From positions 1 through 19,465 of the forward strand of contig DAOLDL010000057.1 in assembly GCA_035327305.1 (NCBI GenBank): DNA of 19,465 nt, given 5' to 3'. This DNA comes from CALMUP01 sp035327305. Its GTDB lineage: Bacteria; Verrucomicrobiota; Kiritimatiellia; CAIVKH01. Made by a program: the position numbers and the translations under genes. This document shows, one piece after another, positions 14,397 through 19,465 of the stretch; within the stretch, counting starts at the first letter, position 1, and every line of letters starts with the position of its first letter. The notes beneath the pieces were generated by a model. The model saw only the letters and a list, made by a program, of their open reading frames with translations, made no database searches and was not told the DNA's origin.

Positions 14397-16565
14397 TTGA
14401 ACGAGAAAAAACAGATTTTGTTTATTTGCACCGGCAATATTTGCCGAAGCCCCATGGCCGAACACTTGTTCCGCGCCCGGATTGCGGACCCGGCATGGAA
14501 TGTCCTTTCCGCCGGTACATCCGGTGTGCTCGGTTGGCCGGCCAGTGAGGAGGCGGTGATTGCGCTCAAGGAAAAGAATATCGACGCATCCGCGCACAAA
14601 AGCCGTCCGATTTCCCGCAAAATCCTGCAGGACTCCGATCTCATTGTCACCATGACGGCGCGCCACCGCGAAGACATCGTTCAATTTGAACCCTCGGTGG
14701 CTTCGCGGGTCCATTTATTGACATCGTTTGGCGCGGGCGGACAGACCAGGGATATTCCCGATCCGATCGGAATGTCGCTCGATGTCTATCGGCGGACACG
14801 CGACGTGATCGACAGCGCGGTGGCGGATTTGATTTTGAACATCAAGGAACAAGAGCGGGCTGGTTTGCCTGCTCCAGAAAGGTCGGAAAAAATGAAAATG
14901 GCAATCGGCGCCGATCACGGCGGATTTGAACTAAAGGAAAAAGTAAAACAGGAACTGGCGCAACGTGGAGTAGAGGTCACGGATGTCGGCGGCTTTTCCG
15001 CTGATCCCGTGGATTACCCCGACGTGGCCGCGCTGGTTGCCGGACAGGTTTCCGAAGGTCTGGCGGATCAGGGATTGTTGATTTGCAAAACCGGCATCGG
15101 CATGAGCATGGCCGCCAACCGCTTTCCGAATGTTCGTGCCGCACTGGTCCACGACGCCGATACCGCCCGGTTGGCCCGCATGCACAACAACGCCAATGTA
15201 CTGGTGTTCGGATCCAACTCGGCAAGTCACGCCGACAAGATAATTGCGGCCTGGTTTGATGCATCGTTCGAAGGCGGACGTCATCAGCGTCGCGTCGGGA
15301 AAATACGCGACATGGCATCCGATCTGCAGGCGCTGGATGCCGTGGCCGAAGTGGATCCCGCCATATATTCGGCAATACGGCACGAGGAAAGCCGCCAGAA
15401 AAAAAACATCGAATTGATTGCATCGGAAAATTACACGAGCCGGGCTATCCGGCAGGCCTGCGGCTCGGTTCTGACGAACAAATACGCCGAAGGGTATCCG
15501 GCGAAGCGCTGGTACGGTGGATGCGAATGTGTCGATGATGCCGAAACGCTGGCCATTGAGCGGGCAAAGGAATTGTTCGGAGCCGAACATGCCAATGTAC
15601 AACCGCACAGCGGAAGCACCGCCAATATGGGGGTGTATTTTTCCGTGCTGGAGCCCGGTGATACAATTCTGGCCATGAATCTTGCCCACGGCGGACATCT
15701 CACGCATGGACACAAGATGAATTTTTCCGGTCGCTATTATAACATTGTGCCGTATGGCGTCGATTCGACAACCGAGCACATCAACTACGATGAAATCCAG
15801 CAATTGGCGACAGCCCATAAACCCAAGTTGATCTGTGCCGGCGCCAGCGCGTATTCACGCATAATCGATTTTCCGCGGTTGCGCGAAATTGCCGACAGTG
15901 TGGGCGCTTTGCTGATGGTGGACATGGCCCATATCGCCGGACTTGTCGCCGGCGGCGTTCATCCAAGCCCCGTGCCGTACGCCGATTTTGTCACCACGAC
16001 AACGCACAAAACCTTGCGTGGTCCCCGAAGCGGATTAATCCTTTGCCGCGAAAAATTCGCCAAAGACATCGACAAGCAGGTTTTTCCCGGAATCCAGGGC
16101 GGACCGTTGATGCACATTGTCGCCGCCAAGGCGATCTGCTTCCATGAGGCGTTGCAACCGTCGTTCAAGGAATATGCACGCCAGATTGTTGCCAACGCCA
16201 AGGCCATGGCCGATGCGTTGACGCAGGCTGGTTTGCGCATCGTTTCCGGCGGAACCGACAATCATGTTATGCTGGTTGATCTGACCCCGATTAACATGAC
16301 CGGAAAAGATGCCGCCACGCTTTTGGATGAAGCGCTGATTACCGTCAACAAAAACGCGATTCCATTCGATACGAAAAGCCCCTTTGTCACTTCCGGCATT
16401 CGGATTGGTACGCCTGCGGTTACCACACGCGGCATGAAGGAAGATGAAATGAAAATAATCGCCGGGTTCATTGAGGCGTTGTTGAAGCAACCGGGCAATC
16501 AGGATGTAATTGCTTCGGTTCGTGAAAAAGTGCTGGCGTTTACCGACCGTTTCCCCGTGCCGTAA
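14397..16565 (+). CDS. Triple fusion: low-molecular-weight protein phosphatase - ribose-5-phosphate isomerase B - serine hydroxymethyltransferase
   Basis: One 722-residue reading frame without interruption. Residues 1-155 are a low-molecular-weight phosphatase with P-loop CTGNICRS (Cys11, Arg17) and general acid Asp122 in DPIG. Residues 166-305 are RpiB: GADHGGFELKE, catalytic Cys230 in CKTGIGMSMAANR, HNNANVLVFG and the EGGRHQRRVGKI tail. Residues 306-722 are full-length GlyA with KYAEGYP and the PLP lysine Lys538 in TTTTHKT. Predicted activities: protein dephosphorylation, ribulose-5-P to ribose-5-P, and serine plus THF to glycine plus methylene-THF. The only start that keeps the P-loop is TTG at 14397; an internal ATG at 14892 has AAAGG about 9 bases upstream and could yield RpiB-GlyA alone. 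The domain order matches the separate B. subtilis genes ywlE, ywlF and glyA. A sequencing frameshift joining separate genes cannot be excluded, but two clean in-frame joins make it unlikely. Confidence 0.9.
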   Translation: MNEKKQILFICTGNICRSPMAEHLFRARIADPAWNVLSAGTSGVLGWPASEEAVIALKEKNIDASAHKSRPISRKILQDSDLIVTMTARHREDIVQFEPSVASRVHLLTSFGAGGQTRDIPDPIGMSLDVYRRTRDVIDSAVADLILNIKEQERAGLPAPERSEKMKMAIGADHGGFELKEKVKQELAQRGVEVTDVGGFSADPVDYPDVAALVAGQVSEGLADQGLLICKTGIGMSMAANRFPNVRAALVHDADTARLARMHNNANVLVFGSNSASHADKIIAAWFDASFEGGRHQRRVGKIRDMASDLQALDAVAEVDPAIYSAIRHEESRQKKNIELIASENYTSRAIRQACGSVLTNKYAEGYPAKRWYGGCECVDDAETLAIERAKELFGAEHANVQPHSGSTANMGVYFSVLEPGDTILAMNLAHGGHLTHGHKMNFSGRYYNIVPYGVDSTTEHINYDEIQQLATAHKPKLICAGASAYSRIIDFPRLREIADSVGALLMVDMAHIAGLVAGGVHPSPVPYADFVTTTTHKTLRGPRSGLILCREKFAKDIDKQVFPGIQGGPLMHIVAAKAICFHEALQPSFKEYARQIVANAKAMADALTQAGLRIVSGGTDNHVMLVDLTPINMTGKDAATLLDEALITVNKNAIPFDTKSPFVTSGIRIGTPAVTTRGMKEDEMKIIAGFIEALLKQPGNQDVIASVREKVLAFTDRFPVP

Positions 16566-16603
16566 GGGATATCCCCAAAATGTCCGTCGAGCGTGCCGGA
16601 GGG

Positions 16604-17557
16604 CTATTTCCCGGAGGCGGGTTCGCGTCCGGCGGACTTGCCACGCTTGATGTGGAGTTCGGCATGTTTTGCGGCGACAAAACTGTCTGGAGGCACGCTG
16701 TCCATAAGAAACACGTTGCCGCCAATGGTGGAACCTTTTCCGATGACAGTTTGACCGCCCAGAATTGTCGCGTTAGCGTAAATCACCACATTGTCTTCCA
16801 CCGTAGGATGACGCTTGATGTGCTTGATCGGGTTTCCGTTGGCATCCAGCGGAAAACTGCGGGCGCCGAGCGTCACACCCTGGTAAATTTTAACGTTGTT
16901 GCCGATTTCCGTGGTTTCGCCAATCACGACCCCCGTGGCGTGATCGATGAAGAATCCCTCGCCGATCCGGGCGCCGGGATTGATGTCAACGCCGGTGCGT
17001 GAGTGCGTCCATTCGCTCATCATGCGAGGTACGAGCGGCACGTTAAGTTTATACAATTCATGAGCAAGCCGGTGCGTTGCCACCGCCAGCAGGCCGGGAT
17101 AGCACAACTTGACTTCAGCATAGGTCAATGCCGCCGGATCGCCCCGGTAGGCGGCCATGACATCCTGCACCAGCAGGCGGCGAACTTCCGGTAGCCGGCG
17201 CGTAAAACTCGCGACAATTGATTTCGCCTCGGCACGGATGTCCTTGATCTGGCAGGTTTTGCCTTCCACGCAGGCGGCTTCGCCTTTCCATCGGAACGGG
17301 ATGGACTTGATGATTTCGCGCTCCAAAAGCTTTGTGCCTTTGGCAATTTTATCCTTCAAAAAAGCGCGAATTGGTTTGCGGTCGATGCTGGCGGTGTCGA
17401 ATTTTCCGGGAAACACCACATCCAGAAAAATCTGTAGAATCTCCACGACATTCCGGGGGTTGGGGTATCCGCGCATCAGGCCGTCGGGGCGATCGCCGCC
17501 ATTGTCGTGAAACTGGTCGATTAATTGATCAATGACCCCGTCATCCTTGCCGGACAT
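16604..17557 (-). CDS. cysE: Serine O-acetyltransferase (CysE/EpsC type)
   Basis: The protein has 317 residues from the ATG at 17557. The N-terminal helical region contains a conserved-looking KLCYPGLLAVATHRLAHELY. The C-terminal left-handed beta-helix is built of hexapeptide repeats: GVDINPGARIGEGFFIDHATGVVIGET, IYQGVTLGA and ILGGQTVIGKGSTIGGNVF. DHATG and IGET are hallmarks of serine acetyltransferase. It makes O-acetylserine from serine and acetyl-CoA for cysteine synthesis. The frame is open to a TTG at 17641, with further Met codons at 17617, 17605 and 17593. None has a clear ribosome-binding site; 17557 is preferred because it lies downstream of a TTGTGC-16-TATAGT promoter candidate and family similarity begins near there. 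It converges with the GlyA fusion, which works on the same serine pool. Confidence 0.9.
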   Translation of the reverse strand: MSGKDDGVIDQLIDQFHDNGGDRPDGLMRGYPNPRNVVEILQIFLDVVFPGKFDTASIDRKPIRAFLKDKIAKGTKLLEREIIKSIPFRWKGEAACVEGKTCQIKDIRAEAKSIVASFTRRLPEVRRLLVQDVMAAYRGDPAALTYAEVKLCYPGLLAVATHRLAHELYKLNVPLVPRMMSEWTHSRTGVDINPGARIGEGFFIDHATGVVIGETTEIGNNVKIYQGVTLGARSFPLDANGNPIKHIKRHPTVEDNVVIYANATILGGQTVIGKGSTIGGNVFLMDSVPPDSFVAAKHAELHIKRGKSAGREPASGK

Positions 17558-17605
17558 TTTGTTTTTTATTGATTTACGTGAGCTTTTTCTCATGGAAGAT
17601 GTCAT

Positions 17606-17633
17606 ACTATACTGCATTAAGGAAATAGCACAA
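17606..17633 (-). promoter_or_regulatory. Candidate promoter for cysE
   Basis: On the minus strand TTGTGC (complement of 17628-17633) is separated by 16 bases from TATAGT (complement of 17606-17611). If used, transcription would begin near 17600 and translation from the ATG at 17557 or 17593 would follow. Confidence 0.35.
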
Positions 17634-17664
17634 TCCTGCAAATTTGCATGAAAAGGATGGATCT

Positions 17665-18435
17665 ATGAAATTCGTGGCCCGGTTGGTGGTGATACTTTGT
17701 TTGCTGGCTTTGATTCCGGTTTTCATGGCCGATCGTGTGGCGGAGAAATATTTGGTGCGGGCATTGGAGAAATCCACCGGGCTAAATGTTTCGTTGGGCA
17801 GTATGAAGGTCGGGGTTGTGAAGCCGGTTATTACATTGCGAGATTTGAAGTTGACGAATCCTCCCGACTTTCCCCACCCGGACGCATTTTACATCAGGGA
17901 AATGTCTATGCATTACAACCGATTGTCTTTGCTGGGGCGTGAACTTCATCTGAACAATCTTACGCTCGACATCCCTCGTGTCGTGATGGTCAAGCCGGAG
18001 CAGGGGCCGAGCAACCTCGAATTGATCGCGGGGCTTGGATCACGGGAAAAGCAGGTTGGTGGAGGACAGGACAGTCAGGGAGAGAAATCAGATGCCCCAT
18101 CCGAGACAAAGCCGAAGAGTAAAGATAAAACGCCGCGCACGGTGGTGATAGATGTCATGAATGTCAAGATGGGCGAGATGGAGGTTCGGCAATACCGACG
18201 TGACAGGGATGAGCCAGTTGTCATGAATATCCCGGTAAATTTTGATCGAACGTATCACAACGTTACGAACCTTGAAAGTGTGGCGATTCAGATGTCCACC
18301 GAATTGGTTCTGCAATCAAGCGTCGCATTTCTTGGTCAATTGGGAAATTTGTTGGCAAATCCGGACGGGGATTCCCGGGAACAGCAAAAGCAGATGAAAG
18401 AACAACTGAAGAATCTGAAACAAATGTTCCGATAG
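17665..18435 (+). CDS. AsmA-like N-terminal-domain envelope protein
   Basis: The protein has 256 residues. One N-terminal membrane helix (VARLVVILCLLALIPVFMA) leads into an AsmA/DUF748-type beta-strand region: ALEKSTGLNVSLGSMKVGVVKPVITLRDLKLTNPP, then LLGRELHLNNLTLDIPRVVM. Such repeats occur in AsmA/TamB-family proteins that bridge inner and outer membranes, but this one is much shorter and contains only one such unit. Residues about 128-163 are a polar Gly/Ser/Lys linker, and the last about 25 residues form a charged, glutamine- and lysine-rich helix. The ATG at 17665 follows AAGGA (17653-17657) with 7 bases between; the in-frame TTG at 17644 has no such site. It is divergent from cysE and 15 bases ahead of the BtpA gene. 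Confidence 0.65.
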   Translation: MKFVARLVVILCLLALIPVFMADRVAEKYLVRALEKSTGLNVSLGSMKVGVVKPVITLRDLKLTNPPDFPHPDAFYIREMSMHYNRLSLLGRELHLNNLTLDIPRVVMVKPEQGPSNLELIAGLGSREKQVGGGQDSQGEKSDAPSETKPKSKDKTPRTVVIDVMNVKMGEMEVRQYRRDRDEPVVMNIPVNFDRTYHNVTNLESVAIQMSTELVLQSSVAFLGQLGNLLANPDGDSREQQKQMKEQLKNLKQMFR

Positions 18436-18450
18436 GTGATGGCAAAACAT

Positions 18451-19245
18451 ATGAAGCCGCCCAAACAGATTATTGGTATGATACATGTTCCGGCTTTGCC
18501 GGGAACGCCCGGTCACGCGCTTCGTGTGGATGCGATTGTGATGTCGGTGAAAAAAGAGGCGGAACTGTATCGGCGTCTTGGTGTGGATGGCATCATGATC
18601 GAAAATATGCATGATGTTCCGTACTTGAAAGGCTCGGTCGGACCGGAAATCGTGGCGATGATGACGAGGGTGGCGTGCGCGGTCAAGGAAGTGTTCCGGG
18701 GTGCGGTTGGAATTCAAATCCTGGCGGCGGCCAATCGGTCAGCGCTGGCGGTTGCGCATGCGGCGGGACTGGATTTTATACGTGCCGAAGGTTTTGTATT
18801 CGCGCATGTGGCCGATGAAGGTTTGATCGAGTCGTGTGCGGCGGATGTGTTGCGTTACCGTAAACAGATAGGCGCGGACAGAATTCAAATCTGGGCGGAT
18901 ATAAAAAAGAAACACTCCTCCCATGCCATAACTGCAGACATAGGGTTGGCGGAGACGGCTCATGCCGCGGAATTCATGCGTGCGGATGCGGTTATCATAA
19001 CCGGAGGGGTGACGGGCGATCCGCCGGTCGTGGAGGACGTGCTGGCCGCTCGTGATGGGACGCGACTGCCGATTATGCTGGGATCTGGAATCTCGCACGA
19101 AAATCTCCTTAAATTTTGGCCGCATGCCGATGGATATATTATTGGAACAGCCTTCAAGCGGGACGGTGACTGGCGGAATCCTCCGGATCCCGGACGCATC
19201 CGTCGGATCATGAAGGAAGTCAAACGGTTGCGGATGATTGATTAA
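18451..19245 (+). CDS. BtpA/SgcQ-family TIM-barrel protein
   Basis: The protein has 264 residues from the ATG at 18451. The family start 'IIGMIHVPALPGTP' is clear, followed by EAELYRRLGVDGIMIENMHDVPY, GIQILAAANRSALAVAHAAGLDFIRAEGFVFAHVADEGLI, and the phosphate-loop-like segment VIITGGVTGDPP with LGSGISHENL. BtpA was described as a photosystem I stabilising factor in cyanobacteria, while SgcQ is its enterobacterial relative of unknown function; members outside phototrophs are of unknown role and look like phosphate-binding TIM-barrel enzymes. Start choice: AGGTG (18434-18438) is well placed for 18451; ATG 18439 and GTG 18436 are alternatives but overlap that site. It begins 15 bases after the AsmA-like gene and is probably co-transcribed. 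Confidence 0.88.
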   Translation: MKPPKQIIGMIHVPALPGTPGHALRVDAIVMSVKKEAELYRRLGVDGIMIENMHDVPYLKGSVGPEIVAMMTRVACAVKEVFRGAVGIQILAAANRSALAVAHAAGLDFIRAEGFVFAHVADEGLIESCAADVLRYRKQIGADRIQIWADIKKKHSSHAITADIGLAETAHAAEFMRADAVIITGGVTGDPPVVEDVLAARDGTRLPIMLGSGISHENLLKFWPHADGYIIGTAFKRDGDWRNPPDPGRIRRIMKEVKRLRMID

Positions 19246-19320
19246 AGAGTGCAACGGGCGATTCACTCCGCCATTGACCGCGCATGATCGGTAATGATAG
19301 CTTTCCGGTCCTTTGATTTT

Positions 19321-19394
19321 CGGTCGGGGCGTGTCCCGCATGCGCGGGACTGGTAGAGCGTCCCGACGCATTATGCGGTCGTATAGGTCGCGAG
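19321..19394 (+). pseudogene. Rearranged tRNA-Pro-like duplicate forming nested hairpins
   Basis: Three blocks are shared with the tRNA-Pro downstream in the same order: CGGTCGGGGCGTG (19321-19333), TGGTAGAGCG (19351-19360) and AGGTCGCGA (19385-19393). The intervening D-arm and anticodon segments differ and are 9 and 7 bases longer. In their place lie a perfect hairpin GTCCCGC-ATGC-GCGGGAC (19333-19350) and a 9-bp outer stem (19323-19331 with 19359-19367, one G-U pair). No 3' acceptor strand follows, so it cannot be a working tRNA. Confidence 0.55.
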
Positions 19395-19412
19395 AGTTGG
19401 AAAAATTTCGGT

Positions 19413-19465
19413 CGGGGCGTGGCTCAGCCTGGTAGAGCGCTTGCTTGGGGTGCAAGAGGTCGCGA
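19413..19465 (+). tRNA. tRNA-Pro (anticodon GGG), 3' part beyond the window
   Basis: Acceptor 5' strand CGGGGCG (19413-19419); T8, G9; D-stem GCTC/GAGC with loop AGCCTGGTA; anticodon stem CTTGC/GCAAG with loop TTGGGGT, so the anticodon is GGG at 19447-19449; variable loop AGGTC, then the start of the T-stem GCGA at the window end. All positions fit bacterial tRNA-Pro, including G37 after the anticodon. The T-arm, the acceptor 3' strand and any encoded CCA are not visible. Confidence 0.93.

Noticed and set aside
19246..19412. attL/attR-type tRNA duplication from an integrative element
   Set aside because: Integrases usually duplicate the 3' end of a tRNA; here 5' and internal blocks are duplicated, and no integrase is present in the window.

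Overview
The window looks like a chromosomal segment of a Gram-negative bacterium. It carries a heptosyltransferase-type LPS glycosyltransferase, an AsmA-like envelope protein and a small secreted beta-barrel-like protein, with moderately GC-rich sequence. The mix of housekeeping genes, the TTTCCAA...TTGGAAA intergenic palindromes and the dispersed 'gcgcctccgcgaggcgc' / 'acagacaggaatgtctgt' hairpin repeats remind me of the Planctomycetota-Verrucomicrobiota group, Kiritimatiellales-like in particular. That placement is inference from recollection. No phage, transposase, CRISPR array or rRNA is visible. A run of 100 Ns at 11513-11612 marks a scaffold gap.

Layout. 65-490 (minus): small secreted or outer-membrane protein. 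839-3710 (plus): a complete partner-switching operon of STAS protein, GAF/PP2C phosphatase (RsbU-like), second STAS protein (RsbV-like) and HATPase anti-sigma kinase (RsbW-like), with no sigma factor beside it. 3800-5563 (plus): grpE-dnaJ. 5614-6816 (plus): THUMP/RlmL-like RNA methyltransferase preceded by two tandem palindromes. 11286 down to 6903 (minus): pyrB-like, argF-like, waaC-like and DUF3999-like genes in one tight run. 11287-11785: non-coding stretch with palindromic repeats and the scaffold gap. 11786-16565 (plus): purD, a degenerate S41/PDZ protein, and one 722-residue gene that fuses a low-molecular-weight phosphatase, RpiB and GlyA. 17557 down to 16604 (minus): serine acetyltransferase, convergent with the fusion gene. 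17665-19245 (plus): AsmA-like protein and BtpA-family protein. The end holds a tRNA-Pro(GGG), cut by the window edge, preceded by a rearranged tRNA-like duplicate.

How the genes fit together. RpiB makes ribose-5-phosphate (the PRPP precursor), GlyA makes glycine and methylene-THF, and PurD joins phosphoribosylamine to glycine. The fusion and purD therefore form a purine-precursor module. CysE next door draws on the same serine pool. On the other strand, pyrB and argF are the two classical consumers of carbamoyl phosphate. The partner-switch operon lies just upstream of the GrpE/DnaJ cochaperones, which may hint at a stress response, though nothing in the sequence proves a regulatory link.

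Most notable: the phosphatase-RpiB-GlyA triple fusion that keeps the Bacillus ywlE-ywlF-glyA order; an S41 protein that has lost both catalytic residues; an OTCase with unusual substitutions in its substrate-binding motifs; an RNA methyltransferase with NPEY in place of NPPY; the tandem palindromes; and the tRNA-Pro-like hairpin duplicate.
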